Shown one piece after another: positions 21,645-30,664 of a DNA stretch of 64,000 nucleotides. Within the stretch, counting starts at the first letter, position 1; the number at the start of each line of letters is the position of its first letter. Made by a program: the position numbers and the translations under genes. Location: assembly GCF_003171515.1 (NCBI RefSeq), contig NC_089397.1, positions 434,001 through 498,000 on the forward strand, in the 5' to 3' direction. The DNA comes from Pyrenophora tritici-repentis (Eukaryota; Ascomycota; Dothideomycetes; Pleosporales; Pleosporaceae). Under the pieces are notes generated by a model. The model was not told where the DNA came from and ran no database searches. It saw only the letters and a program-made list of their open reading frames with translations.

Positions 21645-21980
21645 CGCTTCTAGAAAGTAGTAGAATAAGGCATTAATAGTAGTAGCACACAATAGGAAAA
21701 AGTTGAGAAGTTTAAGTTTGGATGTAGGACTCAAGGCTTCTCACGCTCCTCTCAGCTTTGCTTGCGCTATGACGCCTGTAATTTAACTTGAAACCTTGGC
21801 ATATTACTAGCGGAATATCATTTTTAATGCCTCATAGTAAACACAGAGATCGTCAGGAGTGCACGGATATTAATCTGCATAAATGACAGATCACAATCTT
21901 AAGTTAAGATTATATGGCGCAATAATCCGTGTTAATTGGTTGTGATAACTGCTTACTATCCCTCAATGCTTGAAAGTGTC

Positions 21981-23196
21981 TTAGCCTAAAACTCTAATTA
22001 TCAGACTCAGAAGCGGCATCAGAATCCGGAAACCCTCAAACTCAGAGTCCTCAGATTCCTCAGACTCCTCAAGCGCTGCCTGCTTCTGTACAGCAGCCCA
22101 CTGGTCGTCATCCTCGTACTCGTCTTCAAGTGAATTGAAATGCTCCTCAAGATCAGAGTCATAGTCAACCTCTTCTTCACACTCATCGCTATCGTCACCT
22201 TTAACGTACGGCTTATCAGCCTCCAGCTCAATATCAGCGTCACCAAGTAAGTCGAGAATGCTAGGTGGCTCCCGTTGCCTTATTATATTAGTATCTCTGT
22301 GATAAAAGGATGTGATAAACTTACTGCCAGTCATTATCAGTTACGACTTTCATCTCATCAGGTGTAAGTTCCTCCACGAACTTCTCAAACTCTCTCTTAG
22401 CCTCCTTGCTCTCAAAGTCGTTGTTGTTAAGCTTTGCTAATCCTTCTTGATAGGTCTTTCGAAGAATCTTTTGCAAAACACCACCTGAGCCGTAAATTCT
22501 TGCTATTCCTCTACCACTAATGTCATGGGTGGGCTTGTCATCTTTGCTAAGCACTTTCGCAATCGTGATCTCGTGTTTTCTCATATCCACCTGCTTAGTG
22601 ATCGCATCCCATTTACGATGCACATGAGTTAGGTTTGTCTCTAGCCATTCAGCTATAGTCTATTAGCAGATGTCTATGATAAACAGCTGTGATAACTTAC
22701 CAGACTTTTTCTGGGTAAACCGCTTCTCTGAAAGTATATCCCACTCTTTCTCTAGCAGCTTAGCCTGTCTAGCACTATTTGCTAATTTATACTTAGGCTG
22801 TTGCAAAAGCGATTTCTTCAGTTGGTACTTCGCGGAGCGGTCGGCTGTTCTAACGCTTTCAAGTACCTTCTCCTCTTTATCGAAAAGAGCTTTGCGTTCA
22901 CGTTGAGCAATAGCACGGGCGCTACCACTCAGAGAGCCAGTATAGGGGACGCTCAAATTGATAGGTCGGCCTTTTCGTGAACCCCCACTACCTCTTTGAT
23001 CTAAGATACCGTCAATCTCGTCAGCTTCACACGCAAATCCCTGCTTATATTAGCATAAGCTGTGATAAATGGCTGTGATTATTACATCGGTAAGCTGCTC
23101 CCACTCATCTTGTTCGAACCCAGGCGGAGGTTCAAGTTTGATGGCTGGAACTAGGCCTTCAGGTACGTCGCCGACTTGCTCTTTCGCGACAGGCAT
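21981..23196 (-). CDS. hAT-encoded acidic-tailed protein of unknown family, 359 aa
   Basis: Exons 23196-23086, 23043-22701, 22652-22325 and 22278-21981; the three introns (42-49 nt) join phases exactly. I recognise no family. Residues about 1-40 include a PPPGFEQDEWEQL motif, about 60-250 are charged, helix-prone and Lys/Arg-rich (coiled-coil-like), and about 280-345 are strongly acidic (DDSDECEEEVDYDSD, then DEYEDDD). Such tails are typical of histone chaperones and other chromatin proteins. It is divergent from the H3 variant gene across 510 bp and shares its intron motif, so a role with that histone is a reasonable inference, not shown. The last codons read GFRILMPLL; one frame over they would read a further acidic tail ending in a stop, so a 1-nt slip near the end is possible. 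The frame also continues upstream without an ATG. Confidence 0.75.
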
Positions 23197-23706
23197 GGCG
23201 GGGACTGTGATAATGCGCTGTTGTAAATGGGGTGTTTTCAATGTAGTAAAGAGAGTTATTAGGTGTTGGGAGTTACTGGGCGTCAGGGGCTGGAGAAATG
23301 GGTAGACAGCATTATGCTCACCTAGAAATGGTCCGTGCGCTGCTGCCTGCGCTAGCGCGAAAACGCGGAAATTACCCAAAATGATCAACACATCGATGAT
23401 TCCTTCATTTTTGGGCTGCACGCATGCGCGAGCTCGGCGTTTATCACAGCAGTTTAACACGTTTGTATGATATGCTCGCTACTGATTTTGCAACAGAAAT
23501 GGTTGTATGCGATCGTGAAACAGCAAATTACGTCATGCAGTCCGTGCGCTGCTGCCTTTACTAGTGCGGAAATCGGGAAATTGCCGTCGCCCAAACTTTC
23601 CAGCTACCTAACTCTTTCAGCCTACTACTTTCTTAATTGTCGACCACATTTATCACAGTAATTAATCACATACGTCGCCTACGTTCATCATCTACTCTAC
23701 TACGCA
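23197..23706. promoter_or_regulatory. Divergent promoter of the acidic protein and H3 variant genes
   Basis: A 510-bp interval between two head-to-head genes. It contains three paired motifs with 13-bp spacing (TTATCACA or complement at 23206/23219, 23441/23454 and 23650/23663). It also has a direct repeat of GTCCGTGCGCTGCTGCCT at 23331 and 23540 (209 bp apart), each followed by a similar GCGGAAAT-type sequence. The arrangement suggests co-regulation of the two genes. Confidence 0.65.
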
Positions 23707-24279
23707 ATGGCAAGGACAAAACCACGGCCTAAGGTCACCGGTAAAGCCGGCCGGGGTGGTCCTGATGGCAAGACAGTTACTGGCGGCAAGCCGGCTCAGA
23801 AGGCCCTTGCTAGTAAGGCTAGACGTCAAGTAGCAGGAAAGTCTACGCGAAAGGCACCTGTAGCTGTTAAGAAGAAGCGCAAGTTTAAGGCCGGCAGTAG
23901 GTTATCACAGTCGTTTATCACAGCTATTTTCTAATTTAGCTTAGCTGTCGCATTACGGGAAATCAAGAGATACCAGAGAGGTTTTGAACTACTCTTGCGA
24001 AAACTCCCCTTTTCCCGCGTAGTGCGCGAATTTGCACAGGTGCACAAGGCCGATATCCGCTTTCAACGATCTGCAATCGAAGCTCTTCAGGAAGCTACAG
24101 AAGCTTTCTTAGTTGGTTATTTTGAGGGTATAGTCTATCTACCCTATACTATTTTTCATTTAATAACTTTTATAGACTGCAACATCAATGCTATTCACGC
24201 AAAGAGGGTTACTATTCAAGAGAAGGATTCTCAATTGGCTAGGCGCTACTTTGCGCGCGAGTTACTAGCTTTTCTCTAG
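23707..24279 (+). CDS. Transposon-encoded histone H3 variant, 158 aa, three exons
   Basis: Exons 23707-23896, 23945-24127 and 24176-24279; two 48-nt introns. The histone fold matches canonical H3 almost end to end: [57 protein letters not shown]. Loop 1 has canonical length, so it is H3-like and not CENP-A-like. The tail begins ARTK as in H3 but is about 20 residues longer and Lys/Gly-rich, with no ARKS at the K9 or K27 positions. The C-terminus ([10 protein letters not shown]) replaces the usual RLRGERS. It should pair with H4 and enter nucleosomes. It is divergent from the acidic protein gene, and its first intron carries the paired TTATCACA motif. Capture of a host H3 by the transposon is inferred. 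Confidence 0.93.
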
Positions 24280-24464
24280 ATTATAAGATATATCTAGATA
24301 CACGTGCTTAAATGCTAGCTGGCGAAGCCTCTGTATATTATAAATGAAACTAGTTAATGCTACACTGTGTTAATCTACTGTGATACTATATAAACTTTTC
24401 TTTTATTGAAATCTATATTATACATCTTGCAATTTTTTTACTATAACCCAGCCCTAACCCATGG

Positions 24465-24591
24465 TCCGTGCGACCCCAACCCAACCCCAACCCAACCCTA
24501 AGCTTGGCGCTGACAAATGGGTTGGGGTTGGGTTGGGGTCGCAAAATTTCTAACCCAACCCCAACCACACCCCGACCCATTTGCCAGCGTA
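24465..24591. repeat. Right subterminal repeats and palindromic end of hAT
   Basis: C-rich mirror of the left end (CCCAACCCCAACCC, with CCATGGTCCGTGCGACC near 24465). At about 24505-24530 there is a second, diverged copy of the left-end terminus (GCGCTGACAAATGGGTTGGG) pointing inward. Together with the true right end it forms an imperfect palindrome of about 87 bp (24505-24591). Confidence 0.8.
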
Positions 24592-24599
24592 ATTACAGT
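24592..24599. repeat. hAT target-site duplication, right copy
   Basis: ATTACAGT, matching 18712-18719. Confidence 0.93.
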
Positions 24600-24723
24600 T
24601 ACGCTCTAGAGAGCTACTAAGCCCGTAGTAGGCTGCTTACTTACCTTAAGTATCATGCGATAAACTTATTATTTATAAGTTAAGGTAGGAACACTTTAGT
24701 AAAGTGTTTAGAATTAAGTAAAA
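24600..24723. other. Short spacer between hAT and solo LTR
   Basis: Old target DNA with small palindromes (for example GCTCTAGAGAGC near 24603). No gene seen. Confidence 0.5.
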
Positions 24724-24911
24724 TGTCGGATCGTGAGTATCGGTAGAGACGTCGGCTGCTTGACACTTCGGCCCGACTTCGGCCCACTTTGCACAGAGCT
24801 TAGGTATACCTTCGTAGCACCTATGTTCGTAGAGAACCAATACCAATACTAGTCACCAGAAGAACCTCGTTGTTGTTATTCACCCGTACGATCGTACAAA
24901 GCCTACCAACA
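24724..24911 (-). mobile_element. Solo LTR related to the intact copia
   Basis: A 188-bp LTR, TGTCGG...CCAACA on the plus strand. It is the reverse complement of a diverged relative of the 192-bp LTR at 11036, sharing the blocks CGAACATAGGTGCTACGAAG and GGGCCGAAGTCGGGCCGAAG. A perfect 5-bp duplication TAAAA flanks it (24719-24723 and 24912-24916), so it is the product of LTR-LTR recombination of a full element. Confidence 0.92.
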
Positions 24912-24916
24912 TAAAA

Positions 24917-25214
24917 AGTAGATATCTCACAACTATTCGTCTAAAAAGGAGCAAGAAGGATTTGAATCATAAAGAATATTTAAACAGGCACTAAGATGTA
25001 GGTATAGGCTTATATTAAGACGAATCCTTAAGGAGCAATTAAGGATTCAGTGAGATGCTATATACGACTATGGCACGTGACTGTGGCTGGCTCGGGCCGA
25101 TGGGTCTCCGAAGGGGTCCCTGAGGCCTACCGAAGTATGACCCAGCTGGAGTATCGTGACAATTACTGTCCTGGGATATCTAATAGGTTTTTAAGCCTGT
25201 AGATTGCTGCTTAG
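24917..25214. other. Repeat-flank spacer, no gene
   Basis: No coding frame or recognised repeat. The sequence changes from AT-rich to GC-balanced around 25080. Confidence 0.4.
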
Positions 25215-25450
25215 TTATCTGCGTAGACCTTAAATTCTTGGTTAGTTGTAGCGTTCTTTGCTGCATATTCGAATGCTCGTGTAATCCCTTCTAGTTCGCC
25301 GTTGTAGACTAGCTGGTATTGTCCAATGTTGACTGTTTCTGAGTAGATCTCTTGCTGGGTTGAGTTGTAGACTGGTATCCCAACTCCTATTCCTTTTCCT
25401 TCTTGTGTTTGTGAGGCGTCTGAGTATATTGTTGTGCAATTGTCTAGCCT
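25215..25450 (-). mobile_element. LINE RNase H fragment
   Basis: On the minus strand the sequence reads TTIYSDASQTQEGKGIGVGI, then YNGELEGITRAFEYA and KVYADN, the three acidic blocks of a Tad1-like LINE RNase H. The catalytic residues are intact but the fragment ends abruptly on both sides. It comes from a different LINE family than the fragment at 1-615. Confidence 0.75.
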
Positions 25451-25636
25451 TGTTTTTCACTCTCGCGTTGATTCTGCGCTAATCCTACGCTGCTAGCCAA
25501 AACTGGGTTAGCCACTACCTACTTATTGCTCCAGCTCTTGTTTGTGACCCCTCTCTCTCTCTCCACACTCTGCCCTACCCCCACCAACAGCTTATCAAAA
25601 TACAACCACGTGAATCAAGACTTCAGCAAAGTCAAA

Positions 25637-26542
25637 ATGAAGCTCACCATCCTCTTTGTGGCTGCGGCTTATCTATTGACTACAAGCGCAACGGCCATCA
25701 CTGCCCCCGCCGCTTCACTCGCTGTCGCGCGCGATGACACTGTCAACACTCCTGCTACACAGGCCGGCGCAGCCGTCTCCGTCAACAAAGGCGACAACGA
25801 GCCCAACTCCGACGTCCACATGGCCATTGGAGGCTGGCCTGGCGGCTCGCAGTGCGGTACTTATGGCTGCAACTACGGGGTGAACCACTGCGTCGAGGAT
25901 TGTGGTAGAGGCCCGCAGTGCAAGCCTTACTGCGAGTGCAAGTTGTACAGCAACCCCAATTCTCTCTGCCGTACTCAGGGTAAGTTCCTAACTGCATTTT
26001 CGTCAAACCTTCAGCAGCTAATGGATGAACAGGCTGCGTCAAGGCTCCCAAGAACTGTGACAAGTACGACAAGAAGAAGCGTGACGTTGATGACAAGGTC
26101 GTCACGGACAACTCGGGTAAGCTTCTCACATTGTTTCCTGTAATCGAGAGAGTTAGCTCACTAACACAGACCTAGGCCCCGTCACGAAGCTGGACTGTGA
26201 CAACTACGACAAGAAGAAGCGTGACATTGATGATAAGGCCATTATGGACAACTTGGGTGAGCATCTCACATTGTTTCCTGTGATCAAGAGAATTGGGTCA
26301 CTAACACGGACCCAGACCCCGTCATGAAGCTGGATGTATCTGGCCCGTTCAATCCTTGCTACGAATGCAAGATGGCATACGACGTTTGCGTGAAGAAGTG
26401 CGGTCTAGGTCCGGGTTGTTCCACTATGTGCAAGTGTCAGCCCATTGGTCCAAATTCCACCTGCAAACAATGCCCGGAATTGCAATGCCTCAGTATCGTT
26501 TACAAGCTCCGCCAAGACGCCAAGATTCTGGGTGACACGTAG
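25637..26542 (+). CDS. Small cysteine-rich secreted protein with duplicated exons, 246 aa
   Basis: Exons 25637-25979, 26033-26116, 26170-26256 and 26316-26542, all joined in phase 1. A signal peptide (MKLTILFVAAAYLLTTSATA) precedes a cysteine-rich block at about 75-113 (CGTYGCNYGVNHC, CEC) and a second one at the C-terminus (CYECKMAYDVC, CKC). Exons 2 and 3 are near copies encoding CDxYDKKKRDxDDK, each with a KKKR site that Kex2 could cut. Their flanking introns are also duplicated (CTCACATTGTTTCCTGT in both). It has the features of a secreted effector-like protein and lies beside the repeat block. No family or function is recognised. An upstream in-frame extension starts at a non-ATG codon and was rejected. 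Confidence 0.8.
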
Positions 26543-27377
26543 GGTTCGCATGGAATGGGTCTCTGGATGCATGACGCTGAAGGTATATGCCAAATCATAG
26601 GAGGAAGGCACGTTTGGATGAACCGGAATTTGGCTGGTTATTTTCGACGAAGAATCTCCAATTGCAGAGATGTATACCATCACTCTCAGACTTGGAGCAG
26701 TTAGCTTACTCAGGTCTCTCTACGATGAGGTTTCAATGAACCATGTCTAAAAAATATACTCTCCACGATTTTCTACTATTCAATATGCTCAAACAAAAAC
26801 TTGATGACGTACACAACCGTAGTTGCTAAGCTGCGTGTGCTGTGCAGTTAGGCAGCTTACTAATCTCCCATCATCCTGATGTGCTGTCTACGTCACTTTG
26901 CCACTCACAGTTGTCATATTGACTGCCTCAGTAGATCTTCATCAAATCATTGATTGAGAGAAAAAAAATCGCGTTCTCATTGGTTTGTACGAGAAGAAGA
27001 GAAGCGTGGTGTTCAGACTGCTGTCCATTCTCCTAGTGCTACGGACCTTCAATGTGCAATAACAAACCACCCAGGCGCAGTTTAATCAACACGATGGTAT
27101 TCGGGAATTGATTTGTACTTTGGGCAACATTCACCAGGAGTAGCCATCCTACGTATATAAGCTTTCGGCTGATGTCTCTGCCACCAAGTTAGACAAGGTG
27201 CGTAGGCCATGTTCAACAGGCTGCTGGAGCGTTCTTGTACTGCTTTGCATCGTACTGGCACGTCCTCTTTCTGAGCTCATCATGGAGGTCGGAGGATGAA
27301 GCGTCACGGGCCTGTGGTGTACGATTTCAACAAGACTATGACGGCAGGTATCGGATTAATCGCACTTGTTGATCATG
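26543..27377. other. Intergenic, no gene seen
   Basis: The open frames here are short and lack domain, codon or splice support. This contains the 3' flanks of two converging genes. Confidence 0.5.
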
Positions 27378-28610
27378 TCACCGTGTCACGAATGGCTTTC
27401 GAGCATAGACGACGGTTCCTGGAAGATATGCATGGGCCCTGTAGCTTTTCAGCTCTTTGCGCATCTGCGCTAAATGTAACTGTGCCCGTGCAATGGACCA
27501 CTGGGACCGATTAGTGGAGTTCCAGAAGATGTATTCATGATACTTACCCCGCCAACTTGTGTCAGTAATCGCAGCATGAAGCCTTCCACACCATCCATCA
27601 ATCTCAGTTGATTCCATCTTCCAATGTTCTTCAATCTTTTATCAGTCGGCCAGCCGTTCATAGGCCACTTGTAATCGACTACGGTAACGTCGACAAACCC
27701 AGCTCTTCTCAGTCGCTCGGCGCTCTCCTCCCAGATGGTAAAAGTCTTGCCGAATCTGTCACCCATCTCGACCACAACCTTGCCCCACGTGTGATAGAAA
27801 TGGTCCGGTCCCATGCTTTCGTCATCGGCTATAGGACATACAGAATGCTCGACAATCTCGATCCAGCCTCCGGGTTTGGTGTGTTGATATGCTTGTGCAA
27901 AGAAGAAGTCCCAATCTGGAATGCAACCGAAAAGCTCGCGGATATGTATGAAGTCGAAGTGGTTGGGCGGAAATGTCCAGTCCTGAGACACGTCGTCGAT
28001 CTCGAAATGGCAGTTGGGAGGCACCCACTCTGGTTGTATTGGAGAGAGGTCGGTGCCGGTAACGATCGCAGATGGGTACTGGTCAGCCATGTCCTAGTGT
28101 TATTAGTCTTTGCTGCTGCGGAGGTAGTAGCATTCGTACAATGGCCCAGATGCCAGTCCCCGTGCCGCAGTCCAGAATTGTCTGTGGATTCTGCAAAGGT
28201 GCAAGATGCAGCTTCTGGTCGAGAGTCAAGAGATACATGTGGTGGGCAAAGTCCAATATCTCCTTGGCCAGCTCATCGTTGGGTCCCCAGTAGGACCCGT
28301 CTCGGTAGGCATGGTACTGTCGCCCATTCTCCATGCGGTGGTTGAGGATTGACGAGGCCAGCGAGTCGGTTTCATCACCGAGAAGGCTCCCGCTGTCAAA
28401 GCCCGAGTCGGACGAAAAGCCTTGGTCCTGCTCACTCTCCAACGACGAGGGCTCGGAATTGAGCGACGTATTTTGAGGTGTGGGGCCTGATTGCGAGTGT
28501 GAGGATTGCGAGTGTGAGGATTGCGAGGCGTCGTGCAAGTGCACGGCGCTGTCCTGTTGGATGTGCATACTGATAGTCTGGGATGACTTGTATTGAGTTG
28601 GCGAGGCCAT
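27378..28610 (-). CDS. LaeA-like class I methyltransferase, 372 aa
   Basis: Exons 28610-28140, 28093-27548 and 27479-27378; introns of 46 and 68 nt. After a low-complexity Ser/Gln-rich N-terminus with a SSHSQ repeat comes MENGRQYHAYRDGSYWGPNDE, the signature of LaeA/UMTA-type fungal methyltransferases. The SAM motif I follows (LDCGTGTGIWAIDMA), then GTDLSPIQPEWVPPN and PGGWIEIVEH. Family members transfer methyl groups from SAM. LaeA itself acts in the nuclear velvet complex on secondary metabolism, but most paralogues, probably including this one, have unknown targets. The frame upstream of the chosen ATG is open but starts at TTG. The gene is divergent from a FAD monooxygenase and close to other oxidoreductases, which suggests a metabolic role. 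Confidence 0.88.
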
Positions 28611-29294
28611 GACTATGGGAATTGCGAGCACGGCAGATTGTGGTGGAGATGTGGTCCCCGGCCGACACGCCAGGGCTTCACATGTCGCCAATGAGCTCGA
28701 AACGGGCTGGTGCAGACTTTCGTTTGTCTTTTGCAGCCATGTCAATGGGCGAGGGGTCTGGCGGAAAGTGGATGAGGCCCGCTGTGGCGCCAGGTTCGCG
28801 CGACACATCCTCGAAGCGATCTTGCGGATCCGTCTGTTGCTCCGGCCGCTGCAATTCGTGCCATTGCTGATAAACACACGGCCGAGCGATGGCGCAACCT
28901 GCTTCCAAAAAAAGAAAAGAAAAAGCCCCAGCCTTGACCAGCGAGGGCCCGTCGGGGGTCTTGATGCCGACGGTATACGAATCAGAGTGGGCTTTCCAGA
29001 CGTTGCACCGGGGTAAAGTTGGCGCTGGTAGCTGCACACTAGGTATCTAGGCAATTAGTGCGAATGCAGCCGTAGTCGCATAGTGATTAGTGATGGCATC
29101 TGGCATGGTGAAAAGTGTGCTGCTGCTAGGGCCCGTTGAAGTGGAGGGGCAAGCAACGCCAACGTGGAGACTGCCAACTCTGTAGGCAGATGCAGACGGA
29201 CGGAGCTGAAGGTGTAGGGTGAATTAACACGCCGGAGTCTATTCCTCTGCATCTGCATCTGTCATTTGCGTAACGTCCATCATCCCAAGCTGCT
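28611..29294. promoter_or_regulatory. Divergent intergenic region, methyltransferase / FAD monooxygenase
   Basis: 684 bp between head-to-head start codons. Open frames on both strands here lack domains. The layout allows shared regulation of the two enzymes. No specific binding site was identified. Confidence 0.4.
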
Positions 29295-30664
29295 ATGGAA
29301 AAATTAACTGCCGGTGGCACAGCGGCCGCGCCGCCGCATCGGCCCGTGCTCATCATTGGCTCTGGTACGCCATGGCTTCGCGCCGCGTCTATGAGCACAC
29401 TTCCCACTCACTGATTCACAGGCACCACCGGCCTCGCCCTCGCACAGGGCCTGCGCAAGGTACGTACATGACCGAGTCGTGCCTCATGTCGTGATTCCAT
29501 CTCATCTCCTTGTCGTCTGACAAACATCAGGCGGGGATCGCATGTATTGTCTTCGAAAAGAACACCGCAAAACATGGAGGCCGAGACTGGAACATGGGCC
29601 TTCACTGGGGCGCATCTGCCCTTGAGCCTCTCCTGCCTGACGGCTGGTGGGACCGCATCCAGAGCGTCCAGGTCGATCCAAATGTGCCAACAAAAGAGCT
29701 GGATACCATGAAATGGTTGCGAGGAGATACAGGCGAGCTCGCCATGTCTTTTGACCTTGGGCCATTTTATCGCTTGCGGAGGAGTAAGCTGCGGGACTTG
29801 CTCTCACAAGGCCTAAACATGCAGTACGATAAGCGCCTACAGGACATTTCATATGCAGACAATGGCCAGTCCGTTACCGCCCATTTCGCTGACGGATCCG
29901 CCGTTACTGGGAGCATGTTAGTGGGCGCTGACGGCGCTCGCTCCTCAACGCGCCAGATGCTGCTGGGCCGCGAATTGGGCTCCATCAACCACCTACCATA
30001 CGCCGCCACTTTTGTACAAAGCAAATTTCCTGTCGAGCAGGCTTTGTATCTTAGATCATTCCATCCGCTATACCTAGGCTGTGTGCATCCAAACAATAAC
30101 TTTGGCTTCTTTGGAATGCACGACGCGTCCAACGCCGAGGACCCTTCGTCATGGACTTTCTTCTTCTACATCTCATGGCCGAGTAGCCTCGAAGAGCAGG
30201 AGGCAACCAAGGACTGGTCGCCTTCTCAACGGCTCACGCAGCAAAAAGAATTTGCCAAAGCTTTCTGCGACCCTTGGAAGAGTGCACTTGAATGGACTCC
30301 AGAAGGTACACCAGTATGGTATCTTGGACTGACAGACTGGGATCCTGCCTTGCCTGGCCATCGGTGGGATAACCATGACGGCCTTGTTACCATGGTCGGG
30401 GACGCCGTTCATCCTATGACATTTCAGCGTGGCCAGGGTCTCAACCATTCGGTGACCGACGCGGAGAAGCTTTGTCAAGCAATCGCTAAAATTAAGGCGG
30501 GCGAAGATAGACGGGCCATGATAGATGAGTTTGAGGAAGAGATGATCAAGCGTGGAGGGACAGAGGTCAGGGAGGGCACTGCGAATACGGTGAGGCTACA
30601 CGATTGGGAGCGCGTCAGGGAAAGTCCGCTCTTCAAAAATGGCATGAAAAAAGTGGATGCTTGA
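29295..30664 (+). CDS. FAD-dependent monooxygenase, 413 aa
   Basis: Exons 29295-29364, 29422-29459 and 29531-30664. The N-terminal Rossmann motif is assembled across the first intron: LIIGSG joined to TTGLALAQGLRK (GxGxxG), then the beta-strand ending in VFEK. The DG motif is present (VGADGARSSTRQML) and the second FAD block is GDAVHPMTFQRGQGLNHSVTDA, as in aromatic-ring hydroxylases of the salicylate hydroxylase/PHBH type. It would use NAD(P)H and oxygen to hydroxylate an aromatic or polyketide-like substrate. Splicing the 38-nt second exon is essential for the GxGxxG motif. It is divergent from the methyltransferase and 356 bp upstream of a zinc alcohol dehydrogenase on the same strand. Confidence 0.9.

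Larger units (their letters stand above)
18989..24386. repeat. Dispersed bipartite TTATCACA motif, 13-bp spacing, hAT-wide
   Basis: Pairs of TTATCACA (or complement, with up to about two mismatches in one half) start exactly 13 bp apart at 18989/19002, 19745/19758, 20413/20426, 21928/21941, 22298/22311, 22675/22688, 23061/23074, 23206/23219, 23441/23454, 23650/23663, 23902/23915 and 24366/24379. Six pairs lie within introns, on the coding strand, usually next to the GT donor (GTAAGTTATCACAG). Three lie in the divergent promoter and the rest near gene ends. The two outermost pairs point inward from the ends. Confidence 0.85.
18720..24591. mobile_element. Complete hAT transposon carrying a histone H3 variant gene
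   Basis: A 5,872-bp element with inverted termini TACGCTGGCAAATGGG / CCCATTTGCCAGCGTA and a perfect 8-bp target duplication ATTACAGT (18712-18719 and 24592-24599), the hAT hallmark. It contains a spliced hAT transposase (minus), a spliced acidic protein (minus) and a spliced histone H3 variant (plus). The last two are divergent from a shared 510-bp promoter. A bipartite TTATCACA motif at 13-bp spacing recurs throughout. All three genes read through without stops once introns are removed, so the copy is young. No other host-type gene is inside. Confidence 0.95.

Noticed and set aside
23707..24279. Reading the H3-like gene as a centromeric CENP-A
   Set aside because: Loop 1 has canonical H3 length ([10 protein letters not shown]) and the alpha-2 and C-terminal blocks match H3; CENP-A normally has a longer loop 1 and more divergent core.
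18720..24591. A Starship-type giant element
   Set aside because: No tyrosine recombinase (DUF3435 captain) is seen; the 8-bp duplication and BED/hAT-C transposase define an ordinary hAT with cargo.
25637..26542. Ribosomally made cyclic peptide (dikaritin-like) precursor
   Set aside because: Only two KR sites, long cysteine-rich flanks and no UstYa-type gene nearby; a secreted effector-like protein is a simpler reading.
27608..29016. Plus-strand ORFs opposite the LaeA-like methyltransferase
   Set aside because: The minus strand carries conserved SAM motifs through the same bases and consistent splicing; the plus frames have none.
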